A stretch of DNA of 64,000 nt from Aspidiotus rigidus (Eukaryota > Arthropoda > Insecta > Hemiptera > Diaspididae): contig JAVHKY010000013.1 in NCBI GenBank assembly GCA_035079385.1, positions 16,862,001-16,926,000 of the forward strand. Reading direction: 5' to 3'. This document shows, one piece after another, positions 22,067-33,039 of this stretch. A model generated the notes under the pieces. It did no database searches, was not told the DNA's origin, and saw only the letters and a list, made by a program, of their open reading frames with translations. A program made the translations under genes and the position numbers. Each line of letters starts with the position of its first letter. The first letter of the stretch is position 1.

Positions 22067-24505
22067 TCCTATATAATAAAGCACAGTTTGTTTACATTTC
22101 GTACGTTCTGTCATCATTCATACGTTCTGTCATCATGCGCGGAATCCGTCGGTGCCGCCGGGGTGCGATCACTCGGTCCTACATGGCGATATCAAGGGTG
22201 CTATCAGTCGGTCATCGCCGTAGTTGATACTTTTTTCTTATTGGTCTAGAAAAGTTTTATTATCATCATCATTCTGTCATTATTATCACTCGGCTGTTTT
22301 AGTTCGAAATGGGAAGTCGGACTCGGAAGAGAACACCCAAACGATGAGATTTATTTCAGAAATAATAACGAAACGAAATTCCAAATTGTCCGATAATATC
22401 GGACGACGTAGATATTTTAGTGGGTATTATTTATTCATGATCGCATCTAGCTTCGACTTTTCGTGAATCATGAAATTCGGAACAAAGTAGAACTAGCGAA
22501 AAGTTCAACTCAAGATTTCTTGAGAATATCCATATATATACGAAATAAATGCCCTGGTTTTCTGTTTTGTTTTGTGAGGAAAGTCGATCCGAGAAATAGA
22601 AAGTAGTTCGGTGTGTTTTTGATCGATTGAATAGATAGAATCGTGGTTCGAACTATAAATACAGAACGTGATCTATTATATCATCATCCTCTGTTTCCTT
22701 TGTATTATCACTCTGCTGTTTCAGTGCGATACTGTTCGAAATCGAAAGAGAACTGAATTAAGAAACGATGAGATTTATTTCAGAAGTAGGTAATAACGAA
22801 ACGCAACTGAAAATTGTTCCATAATATCGGAAGACGCAGATACTTTATTGGGTATTATTGATTCGCTTGCGATGGCATCTAGCTTCGGTTTTTCGTGAAT
22901 TATGAAATTTGGAAGGAAGTGGAATTAGGCCTAGGTAGCCAAAAGTTGAACTCGAGATTTCATGAGAATACCAATACAAAATATTTCCCTGGTTTTCTGT
23001 TCTGGTTGATGATCAACGTCAATTTACTTTTTGAAAAAAAAGAGACCGATCAGATTTATTTCACAAACACAAAACAAAATTTAAAATTGTTTGATAATGT
23101 TGGAAGATGTGAACCAAAATTTTAATGGAGGATAACTTAGTATAGGTACTTATTGATTCATGATCGCATCTTCCTTCAGCTTTTTGTGAAAAATAAAACC
23201 TGATTATTCTAGATCGCATGAAATTATAGCCCCTTTAATTCAAGTATTCTATCAATCGAATCAATCAAATGGTTCGATACTGGTAACTTATATAATAAAT
23301 ACTTCATCTAAAAAAAAAAAAAAAGTATATATTATAGGTATCTGATTCCTGCTCAGTACCTATTTTAATTTAATTAATATACTGTTCAAAATCAAAAGAG
23401 AACCGTACTGCGAAACGATGAGATTTATTTCAGAAGTACCTACCTATAATAATAAACAAAACGTAATTGAAAATTGTCCGATAATATCGGAAGACGGAAG
23501 ACGTAGATATTTTATCATATTATTGGGTATTATTGATTCTTGATTGTAAATAAGTTATCTAGCTTCGGCTTATTGTGAATTTATGAAATTTGGAACAATA
23601 AAAGTAGAATTCGGTAGGTATGGTATAGGTATAGCGAAACGTTGAACTCAAGATTTCCTGGGAATACCATAAAACAAAATAAACACCCTGGTTTTCTTTT
23701 GTGAGTGATTTAAGTCAATCGGATGAAAAAACTGACGAGCGCAAGTGGATCATTATACTTATATTAACCGGAGAAAGAGTTTAAAAATAGTGAGTCGTCC
23801 GATGTGTTTTTGATCGATTGCATAAATAGAACAGTGGTTCAAATTATAAATACGGAACGTGATCTTTGATCGCGTGAAATGATACTTATCTGCTCTGATT
23901 TATTTATTAATCAAATGATTTATTTATTAATCGAATTGTACAATACTGCCGTAGATGAAAAATAAAATATAGCATCAATTCTCGACGTCACTGAATTCAA
24001 GATTTCAAAGAAACACCCATTGCAAATATACCTACGCTAGATATTGTGGTTTAAATTATGAATACCGAACCGATTGAAATGATATTTGCGCTAATTTATT
24101 TATTGATCAAATTATTTACGGATAATATCGGTGGATACTTAATGAAGAAAATTTCATTGAGCCGTAGGTAATGAGATTTGATGGGGTTTTAGAGATTTTC
24201 CTGACAAGAATATTGTTATTGGATAGAAAGTGAAGAAACCCAAGTCTTGCTGTTGACAGATATAGGAGTAGGACAGAACTACGTATGTTCTTTGTCTGAG
24301 TTTTGAACTGAGTATGTAGGTACTGCGTGGGAAGTGGGAATGAAAATCTGCTCTGTCATGTCTCTAGGTATCTTTTTTCATGCCATCTTTTTACAGGCAG
24401 AGCGATAGTCCGTCGCGTCGGCGGCGTGTTCTACAGCGAGCGCGGAGCGCGAGTCGGCGAAGCGCGAGGCTGCCAGGCGCCGCAGGCCTAGCCGCAAGCG
24501 GCTAG
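22067..24505 (+). mobile_element. Helitron-like (rolling-circle) element, non-autonomous
   Basis: Starts A|TCCTATATAATAAAGC and ends at a perfect palindrome CTAGCCGCAAGCGGCTAG followed by T. Helitrons begin with TC, end with CTRR, insert between A and T and carry a hairpin near the 3' end. The hairpin here reaches the very end, which also recalls Helentrons. The interior is a run of diverged repeats and a GC-rich tail (24400-24505). No Rep/helicase coding is present. The next element begins at base 24506 with an almost identical 5' end. Confidence 0.7.
22320..24150 (+). repeat. Diverged tandem repeats inside the Helitron-like element
   Basis: About four units of a few hundred bp repeat a fixed order of phrases: GATGAGATTTATTTCAGAA, then ATTGTCCGATAATATCGGA, TGGGTATTATT, GCATCTAGCTTCG, CAAGATTTC and CCCTGGTTTTCTG. 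Copies begin near 22343, 22769, 23055 (partial) and 23417. A GTGTTTTTGATCGATTG block recurs at about 22613 and 23806. Short CC(T)ACCTATA-type phrases also recur. None of the ORFs across them looks coding. Confidence 0.7.
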
Positions 24506-24620
24506 TCCTATATAATAAATGAGTTTATATAGTATAACACTGTGATCTTATTGGCTATAACAATGCTGTTTTGTGGTTGGTTCACTTCTTGGAGACTTAT
24601 TCTTACAATAATATGACAAT
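24506..24620 (+). mobile_element. Second Helitron-like 5' end, abutting the first element
   Basis: TCCTATATAATAAATGAG begins at the base after the CTAG end of the preceding element, so two Helitron-like ends lie in tandem. Its own 3' end is not found, and a small MITE follows at 24621. Confidence 0.5.
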
Positions 24621-24768
24621 AGCCTGCCATACACGGGCGGATTTTTGGACGGATTTCCGATCCGCGGAACAGATTCGCTTTTCATCCGTTTACCCACAAA
24701 CAGCAGTGACGGATAAGTGGGCGGAGCGAACGAAATCCGTCAAAAAATCCGCTCGTGTATGGCAGGCT
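24621..24768. mobile_element. 148-bp MITE with inverted ends and AAT flanks
   Basis: Left end AGCCTGCCATACACGGGCGG and right end CGCTCGTGTATGGCAGGCT are inverted repeats. The similarity continues inward through ATTTTTGGACGGATTTC and its complement. AAT at 24618-24620 and 24769-24771 may be a 3-bp target duplication, as for Harbinger-type elements (inference). Confidence 0.75.
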
Positions 24769-24779
24769 AATGTGTTCTT

Positions 24780-26150
24780 ATTGGCTAAAACATGCTGCCC
24801 TTTTTCAACAGGCTACAGGAGTTCGCCACTTCTTACCTCTTTTATACATTGTTTTCCAAGGCAGAAATCGCTCCTTAGCAAAAGTTATGAATTGTGCCTG
24901 GAGTGGTGGCACCTGTCGTTTAAGATGATGGTGTCGGCGTGAATTGGATTCCTGTAGATTTTGTATTCTATCGTGTTGTTCTCCAGTGAGAGTGTTCGGT
25001 CCAAATAGTTAATTAAAAGAAACAACGAGGCTTTTCCCGCACTGTAAGCTGGGCCGAAGCGTCACGGTATTTTAATAAAAAACAGTGCGGGAAAAGCCTC
25101 GTTGTTTCTTTTAATTATTTATCCTTGCACGCGAAAAATTCGTCCACCTTCAAATAGTTAATGACCTCATTGCCCTTTTCCACTGTGAATTTGACGCATT
25201 CGTTTCCAGAAGGAATCCGTCCACCTTTCTGTGAGTGGCTGACCACACAATTTGGATATAATCTACGTATCTAGCCCAGTGTTTGATCGAGTTTTTCAAC
25301 TTGCTACCTTTCAATGACTTGTTTTCCATGTCATACGAAAATATCTCTGCCAGTATTGATGACACCCCCATTGGATCTTATTAACCAGTAGCCTCATCAC
25401 ACGGTTCGTTTTGTGGAGTCTTACTAACCTCTTGAATTTTGGCGATACCATGTTTTTCTTGAGCGTCCTTTCATTGCCTTTGATACCGTTTTTAACCTGT
25501 TCTGGTATTTCATGGTCAGGAAAGCTTCAGCTCTTGGCAAAGCCACCGAGAGGAGAAGGGAGAGTTTTCCAAACGTCCCGAATTCATGTTAGGTTAGGCC
25601 TAAAGGGAAACAAATAAAAACAATTATTTCTCGGGTCTGGTTTGGCTTTTGATATCCATTTTCTGCAGTAGAAATTCACTTTTTGGGTGTAGATGTCCTT
25701 CTTCATTACCACTACCGTCTTGACTTTGTTCGGCTTTGTCAAGATAAGATTGTTCCAGCGAATCCTCTTCTTCAGATTTGTGACCTTCTTCTGCATTATT
25801 TGCATTGTGTGATTGGTTCGGCACTTTTTCTCGTTGACGTTCGATAGTACTTTCCCAATTCTGGTTCGGGCTTCTGGTCTCAGATCATATTCCTTAGTTT
25901 GGATTACTCGTTCACAGTTGATGGCCACGTTTTCTAGCTTACAGTGCGTGAATTTTTCGGGCTGGTTGTACGCGATGTCTTTTTCGAGCAATCTTTCTTC
26001 TTCTTCCGTAAATGTGACTCTGGAATGATTCTCAGTAGTAGGAGCAAAGATGTATTTTTGTATCACTGTCTCTTCGTTTCGGCTCAGTTCCGCAAGTTTT
26101 TTCTTGATCCGCATGGTTTGGGTTTCCACTTGGTTTTCCTCTTTGATTGA
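24780..26150 (-). pseudogene. Penelope-like retroelement, partial RT ORF
   Basis: Minus strand, N-terminal side first. Positions 26129-25584 hold an open 181-codon stretch with LTEEE-like and CERVIQTKEY/ARTRIGKVL segments typical of the region before the Penelope RT. Positions 25371-25150 encode the RT core: MGVSSILAEIF, then HWARYVDYIQIVW, where the usual YVDD is YVDY, then a region ending in RSLTI. The downstream post-RT region (about 24970-24780) matches the copy at 7150. A 137-bp hairpin element splits it at 25014-25150. The changed Asp and the breaks make it inactive. Confidence 0.75.
25014..25150. mobile_element. Hairpin element inserted in the Penelope-like ORF, 12-bp flanking duplication
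   Basis: Arms 25011-25043 and about 25084-25116 are near-perfect inverted repeats (AAACAACGAGGCTTTTCCCG and its complement). The segment is flanked by CAAATAGTTAAT at 25002-25013 and 25151-25162, an exact 12-bp direct repeat. Removing one copy restores the Penelope sequence seen at other sites. Confidence 0.8.
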
Positions 26151-28030
26151 ATACCGTTTCTTTAAATTTTCGAGGGTCCAGCAACTGGTTCAGGTAGAAA
26201 TATTAGTCATAAATTAAACCATTCTGCTAATTGGTGATCTTTTTGTATACTTCATTTATTTCGTTCTTCACTCTCGATCTTTCAGCTTGCATCTTGGTGC
26301 GTTTTATGGCTTCTGGTAGCCTGATGGTCGTCGTCTTATGCATTCATTGTTGAACCAAATCTCAGATTGGCCTCTGTCTTCAGAAACTTTCATCTGTCAT
26401 TCCTAGTTTTGTCTTAATCTACCCTATAAGTATCCATCTAGTCATCATTTTCATTTCACCACCCTGTGTTTTCATGGCAAATATAATCAACTTACTTCGT
26501 CGTCGTTAAAATAGAATTTACGACTGTGTATAGATGGGATTCAATTTCTACTTAGTGATAATTCAATTTAGATTATCAATTTTACAACTTCGCTCTAAAA
26601 ATCCGGATTGCGATGCGTAACGTGACTACCAGCAATCACAAGCCTCATTTACGAGATTGGGAGACTCTCAAAAACGAAGATCGATGAAATAGCGGGTATG
26701 TCTGGTGTGCGTCTATCGCAAATTTACGCACACGAAAAAAAAAGAGTAAAAAACGTGGGCGGTCACTTCTGGTCACGAAGTTTCCAAAATTATCACACGT
26801 ACATCCGATAGCTAATTATTCTAACTCGTGTTGTACAGCGCGGTATTTCGTCGTCGATACGTTGCGGATTAGGGTACTTTTATCTTGACCGTTCTTTTTT
26901 CGCGGAACTGACGGTAGCGTCCCCATTGACAATTAATTAAAAGGACGCGAAGCGCGCGGGGCAGCCTACGAAAAAATTCATTAAATTATATCGTCACGAA
27001 ATTTTCCACCATTTCGGCGCGCATGTCAACGTCGGTCCTCCTCCCTCAGCTTTCCATCTCATTCTGTTTGTCTTTCTTCTACCGTTGGTCGAGTCTATAT
27101 TCTATATAGTCTCCTTTTTTTTTTCTTCTTCTTCTTCTTCTTTTGTAAATGAAGCTTGATTGATTTTTCAGCGAGTTAATGTTGATTTCGACTACTTGTA
27201 TTTGTCGAATTAAGAGCAAAAGGTGGTCTTCGTCTGTTCGGACGACGCCATCAGTCTTTTTAGGACGTGAGATTTTATTTTCGGTATATTGACCCCTTTT
27301 ATAAGGCTAAAGTTTACCGATTTTATCGCGCGATATCATGAGGACATCCGTCACTGGAGTTGACAATATCAGTTTTTTTAATGGCGTCCGAGAACACTAC
27401 TCAGTGAGGTATCATAACCGGTGTATTTTTGCTCTCGTAAATTTTAGGGGGAGTGTATTTAATCAGCGGACTAGGTAATCGGTCAACGAGCTACGTTATA
27501 TTTATTTTTCAATGAAAGTTGATTATTATTATAAAAGGTTCACCATAGTGTAGTCGATTTTTCGAAAATACGTAGGTTCTCAAAGTTGTCGTGAAAGTCA
27601 CGAATTATTGTAAATCTACAGTTTACTAAAGCCAGCTTCACAAACTTCGATTTTAACGAATCAATTTTCACTTTACGTTGGTTCTTCTGATATCCAAAAC
27701 GTCAAGTTGTAGAGCATACTCTTAGCACCGAGTCTTGGTCAGCCAAAAAATGAATGATCAGGTAGTTCAAGTGCTAAAATTTATTTTGAAGATTATTGAA
27801 TCCTAATTACCATAAAACGATGCGGGAGTGGTGTGAACTCGCAAATTTTGAAATTGGAGGCTAGGATTCAGGAAACTTCAGGAAAGACATGATATAAGTG
27901 GGAATATTATCCCCAATATCAACAGATATTATGGCTTTGCCTTTATATAGGTAATACATTTATCACAGATCATTTGTAAAGATTCGAAGCTCATTTTCCC
28001 TTCTTTCAAATTGAGTGATTGTCAGTGGAT
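26150..28030. other. Intronic sequence with little visible repeat content; CpG-rich core 26580-27060
   Basis: No coding signal. Positions 26580-27060 have many CG dinucleotides (GACGCGAAGCGCGCGG near 26942) and no copy elsewhere in the window. A CTT/TTC microsatellite lies at about 27118-27142. Candidate regulatory segment. Confidence 0.3.
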
Positions 28031-28039
28031 GATCGGGCC

Positions 28040-28349
28040 TCTAATGTTGTACCCATAGGAACATCAGCAGAATCAACCAGAGTGGCTACTCAAATCTACA
28101 GAAAAAGCGCCCTTGAAATATAAGAACTTGAGAGTAACAAGCAAGCCACAGCAACGGGTATAGCTACATCCAGCCTACGGGTTGGAACCGCGCGCTGCTA
28201 TCATGTCGGAGAATGATCAGGCCTTGAGTGACGTTCACATAAGGTCATCTTGAGCAAGGTCAACAATAATGGCTACCAGAATCTACAGCGGATAGGCACT
28301 AAAGACGTGAACTACTTAGAAGCTCCAGTGTAACAAGGAAGATTATATT
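28040..28349. repeat. Tail repeats left of Foldback-like copy 2
   Basis: Matches 30840-31060 in the same direction (CATGTCGGAGAATG, CATAAGGTCATCT, AATAATGGCTACCAGAAT, AACAAGC-AGCCACAGCA). The same flanking repeat therefore lies on both sides of the element. Confidence 0.65.
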
Positions 28350-30787
28350 GTATGTGTAAGCAAACGAGAAAAAAAAAATTCCGCTGGAGCAAAATATGTT
28401 TTTTTGCTGAAAATGGTTCAGCATGTGGTCCTGAACAACATACTAAAAATACCGCGTTTTCTCCCGAGAACTTCTTTTTTTATGGGGATTAGAACCCCCG
28501 AAAATTAGTTTTCCGCCTATATCGCGTGAAATTGAAATTGTATTAAAAAATGTTTCAAACAAAAGTTGTTCCTCGTTAAATTTCCTACCAAATAACGTAT
28601 ACAATTTTCAGCCTATACCAATTGGTGCCTTTGCAAAGGCCGTTCAAAAAAGGATCAAAATCAGTTTTTCCAAAATTTTATTCAAAAATGTTTCAAACAA
28701 AAGTTGTTCCTCATTAAATTTGGTGTAAAATGAACTATTCAGCCCTCAGGAGGTACTTTTTGTGTAGGGGTTTAAACACCCTAAGGTTTAGCCTTTTGCT
28801 TATATCTTGACTAATTGACATTTTATTAAGAAATGTTTGAAATAAAAGTTGTTCCTCGTTGAATTTCCTATCAAATAACGTATTCAATATTCAGCCTGGG
28901 TCAATTAGTGCCTTTGCAAAGGCCGTTTAAAAGAGGATCAAAATCAGTTTTTCCATATATCTCCCAAAAATGAAATTTTATGAAAAAATGTTTCAAATAA
29001 AACTTGTTCCTCGTTGAATTTTCTATCAATGAGCTATTCAGCTTTCAGTATAGAGTAATTAGTCTATGAAAAAAGTGTGTTAGGTACATTATTCCTGTAT
29101 GTTCCTGAACTGAATCTTAGAGGTCGTCTCTCGCACATGACTTGAGCTCCTCCATCCGTCTATGCCCTGCTTACCAGTTTTCTAGGCTTTCTAATAGGAG
29201 CAGTGTACGTTAGCCTGCCGACTTACAGTAGTCTTATATTCGGGGTGGTGGGACTTGATTCTTCGCCTGTGATTCCCGAGGAATTGGTCAGCCTCCTCGT
29301 CCTGACATAGTACATCCTGCAAGTCGTCGTAAATGTCGTCTGCTACCTCTAATACTCCACCAACATTGAGGCAAGTCTGCCCAAGATACATTGGTGAACA
29401 TTTTAATCCTAGGAAGAAAGAAAAAACAACTATTCTCAACAAAAATTCAAACAATAGGCTACTTATGTTTGAGGCATGATACTATGTTACTTGAGAAGTA
29501 TAGTGTAGACGGTTAAACACTATAAGAAAAGAATAAGGGTCGTGAATTTGGCCTGTCCTGATGAAAAAACTGACCAACGTTTTGAACAGTACCTCTTCAT
29601 CATCGTGGTCGGAATGACTAAGATATTTTATCTTCGATGAAAATGCCAAATTTTATCCTCTTTTATCTACGGAATATCTATCGTTCGCCTGCTTTGCATT
29701 TCAACATCCTTTGGCGCACTCACTAGAAATGAAATATAGGAGGTGGTCTGGCGCCGCGCTGGGGCTTCGTTCATTGTTATAGACTTCAATATCACATCGA
29801 TTCGCTTCTATCCCCATTCTAATGCATCTTTTTCTAGACCAAGCCACAATTGTACCTCTGTATAAATGAAACCGTGCAGCGTCTTCAGTGGGAGGTAGAG
29901 AGGCCAAGTCTACTGGAACGCTTGAAACCAACATTTTTTCAATGGCTTGTCTCTTGTTCTACCGCAGCTGCCGTACGACGCGACTTTAATTGTTATTTCA
30001 ATACCTAGGTAACATGTAAGTCGTGAATATAAGAAAAATATTCAATTAATTTCCATCTTTTCAATATTTTCATCACTGGTGAGAAAATAGTTTTTACAAT
30101 CTGTAATGATGCAAGACTTCCATAAATTAGCACCAAAACTATCTGAACATGAGAAAAATATAGCACTTCCTTATATTTTCAACGACGAAAGCCCTGGGCT
30201 TTTTGCAGACTAGTCGCTCTATTTTGAAACTCTTTGTTAGGAAATTCAACGAGGAGCAAGTTTTATTTGAAACATTTTTTAATACAATTTCAATTTTGTG
30301 AGATATATGAAAAAACTGATTTTGATCCTCTTTTGAACGGCCTTTGCAAAGACACTAATTGACCTAGGCAGAATATTGAATACGTTATTCGGTAGGAAAT
30401 TCAACGAGGAAGAACTTTTGTTTGAAACATTTTTTAATACAATTTCAATTAGACAAGATATAAGCAAACGACTGAATCTTGGGGAGTTTAAACTCCTATT
30501 AAAAAAAAACCTCCTGATGGCTGAATAGCTTATCTTGTAGCAAATTTAACGAGGAACAACGTTTGTTTGAAACATTTTTTAATAAAATTTCAATTTCGCG
30601 CGATATAGGCGAAAAACTAATTTTTGTGGGGTTTTAACCCCCATAAAGAAAGAAGCTCCAGGCGGAAAACGCGGGATTATTGGTATGTTGTTCAGGACCA
30701 CATCCTGAACCATTTTCAGCAAAGAAACGTTTGCTCCGGCAAAATGTTTTTTTTTTTTTAATATCGCTCCAATTTGCCTACACTAGT
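28350..30787. mobile_element. Foldback-like element, copy 2
   Basis: Left inverted end about 28350-29045 (modules near 28558, 28695, 28840, 28990), body 29045-30230, right inverted end about 30230-30787 (three modules near 30245, 30400, 30545). It ends CTACACTAGT as copy 1 does; the left terminus is more diverged (TGTGTAAGCAAACGAG). The body is in the same orientation as copy 1, but the flanking Penelope-like tail is on the opposite side and inverted. No intact ORF of transposase size. Confidence 0.75.
29191..29934 (-). pseudogene. Coding remnant inside Foldback-like copy 2
   Basis: Two open minus-strand patches: 29454-29191 with VLEVADDIYDDLQDVLCQDE, shared with copy 1, and 29934-29701 with EDAARFHLYRGTIVAWSRKR and ...SPSAAPDHLLYFISSEC. 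Both have counterparts in copy 1 at DNA level. They look like parts of one lost protein, acidic in one half and Arg-rich in the other. I cannot place it in a transposase family. Confidence 0.4.
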
Positions 30788-31880
30788 AGGCACAACTGAA
30801 TCTACTCTACACATTCTAACACCACAATCTAGAGGTCTGTAAATTGGAACCACACGCGTTACCATGTCGGAGAATGGTCAGCATTTGAGTGATGTCCACC
30901 CTCATGTCCACATAAGGTCATCTCCTGCAAGGTTAACAATAATGGCTACCAGAATGTGCAGCGGACGCGCACTAGTGACAAGCAATACAACGGAGTTGAG
31001 AACTTGAGTGTAACAAGCGAGCCACAGCAGCGGGTACAGCTAGATCTTCCCACCTAGAGATCTGTAAATTGGAACCAAGCGCTGCTACCATGTTGTGGAA
31101 TGATGAGGCCGCGCGACGCACACTCAAAGTATGAACTTGACAAGGGGATTGCGAGAGTAGTACAATGTACAATGTACGCAGGAGCCTAATACAAGTGTAA
31201 CAAGTAAGCCGCAACAGTTATCACCACTGGATTTACCGTACACGTTGTAAAGACCATACACCAATACTATTGCTGATTACTGGTCCTCGTGTTGATGTCC
31301 ACAACTCCATTACTAAAATCATTCAGCAATCTGCACGCTTGTTGTACAACAATTTTCCAACTCCTTATTTCCCACAATTTGTACCTTCGGAAACACGAGT
31401 AGCAGGACCAAAAGGATGAACCAATTTGAAATTGAACCGACGAGGGGAAGATCTTTGTTATACTCAATGGAAAAGGCAATCTTGTAACTCAAATGAGAAA
31501 CACTGGCCGGTAGACGAGGATTATTTGTTAAGCTTTTATATTCGGTTCACATTAAGGAAGGATAGAAATATGACCTTGAGAACGGAACGGTAGATTAAAA
31601 TTACCCGGAGCGTTCCGCTCTCGAGGTCATATTTCTATCCTTCCTTAATGTGAACAGAGTATGGTCTATAAATGATTTGGCTCTTACTCATCTAGGTATT
31701 TTTAGAACGAAGAGGGAGCGGTTGTTTTTGAAAACAATTGAGATGATTCGTCATTGTGACAGGTTTATTTTCGAAGAGGATATACCTTCATCACAATGAC
31801 GCATCTAGTGATGATCAATAACTTGCGTTAGCTTTGGTCGGTTTTCCTTCCGCCCCGATGAATATGGAAGTGGGTTTCTT
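30788..31880 (-). repeat. Inverted copy of the Penelope-like tail flank (partner of 15893-16860)
   Basis: Reverse complement of 15893-16860 over most of its length. The outer part (31870-31680) includes the FIGAEGKP phrase that follows the GIY-YIG remnant in the other copy, so it is minus-oriented Penelope-like DNA. A 111-bp hairpin interrupts it at 31545-31655. Confidence 0.75.
31545..31655. mobile_element. 111-bp hairpin inserted in the repeat flank
   Basis: GTTCACATTAAGGAAGGATA...GAACG on the left pairs with CGTTCCGC...TATCCTTCCTTAATGTGAAC on the right, with about 15 bases between the arms. It is absent from the partner flank near 16080-16140, which shows that it inserted or arose after the duplication. 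Confidence 0.8.
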
Positions 31881-31889
31881 CGTGAGAAT

Positions 31890-33030
31890 ATGATAAGAAT
31901 TTCAATTATTATGTAAGTCGTCATCTAGAGAATCCCATCTACTCATTTAAATGATTCATTTATTGTTTCCTGGTAGTAATTCTTTTAATTTCAACTGAGC
32001 GTTAAGGAAACTCGTTTCTCTCGTTCGCACCTTGAAATTTCTAAAAAAATTTCTTCCTCTATTACGTAAATATGAAAGCAACTTTCCTACGACGTACAAT
32101 TGCTATTTCAAACGTGTCTTATCACTAATGTCCTGTCGTGAATCAGGAATCACTCGTGTAAGTCAATTATTGGCACAGTATAATCTTCCTCCGATTTCAA
32201 TGACTCCAAATACGTTATTTTTTACCGATTTGAACGATGAAAATTTCAAGGGAAATGCACGTGTCTTCGATTAGGTTGCGAGTGGAACACACGACATCCT
32301 GTTTCGATTATTCGAAGCTTTTTCGTTCTCATTCGGTTACCAAAAAATCTCTTTGGAAGAAGTTGAATATCTTTTTAGCAGGACCATGGTCAGCCATGGA
32401 TTTTAGGGGGGGGGGGGTGGCAAGTTTCCACTCCTCTTACTAAAATGCGAATGACTGCCTCAGAGTCATTATTTTTTTGTGACCGACTTCCTTCATTTGT
32501 ACCGATCACGTTGGGAGCTTACAGAAGAAGTGCAAATACTAGCATACTTGATAATGAGGAGGATACGCAAAAATGATCTCTTTGTGATAATGATGAAATT
32601 TTTCAACATCTTATTGACATACAGGATTGAATTAAAAATCAACAACAATTTATTTTGTTCAAACTTCCTATCTCTTCCCACTCCTATCATCCGACACAAA
32701 TACAATTTTTAAGTTAATTAATGCCTCCGCTCAAGCTGCGATATGAAATTCTGTAAAGATAGCGATTACGACCTTATCAAGTTGCCTGACGATGGTCGTC
32801 TAATTCGCGTCTCAATTTTTTTCTGTACCTCGATTTCATCCAAAAATATCTTTCGGTCTGAATATTATTTTTGACTTTTTCGACTTTTAGTTTGTTTTTC
32901 TTTCTCTCTGTGAAAGTACCTATTCTTTCCAAAAATTTATTTTTCGACCTTTTTATACTTCGACCTTTAATTGCTTTACTTGTAAAAGTATTATTTTCGA
33001 AACGCGAGTTCTAATAAAACTGTTTCACGT
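31890..33030. other. Intronic sequence, nothing recognised
   Basis: A run of about 12 G at 32406-32417. No gene or repeat recognised. Confidence 0.3.
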
Positions 33031-33039
33031 CTATAATGT

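Noticed and set aside
22640..22665. GTGGTTCGAACTA, similar to a tRNA B box
   Set aside because: No A box or cloverleaf can be drawn, and the phrase recurs as part of the Helitron-like repeat units.
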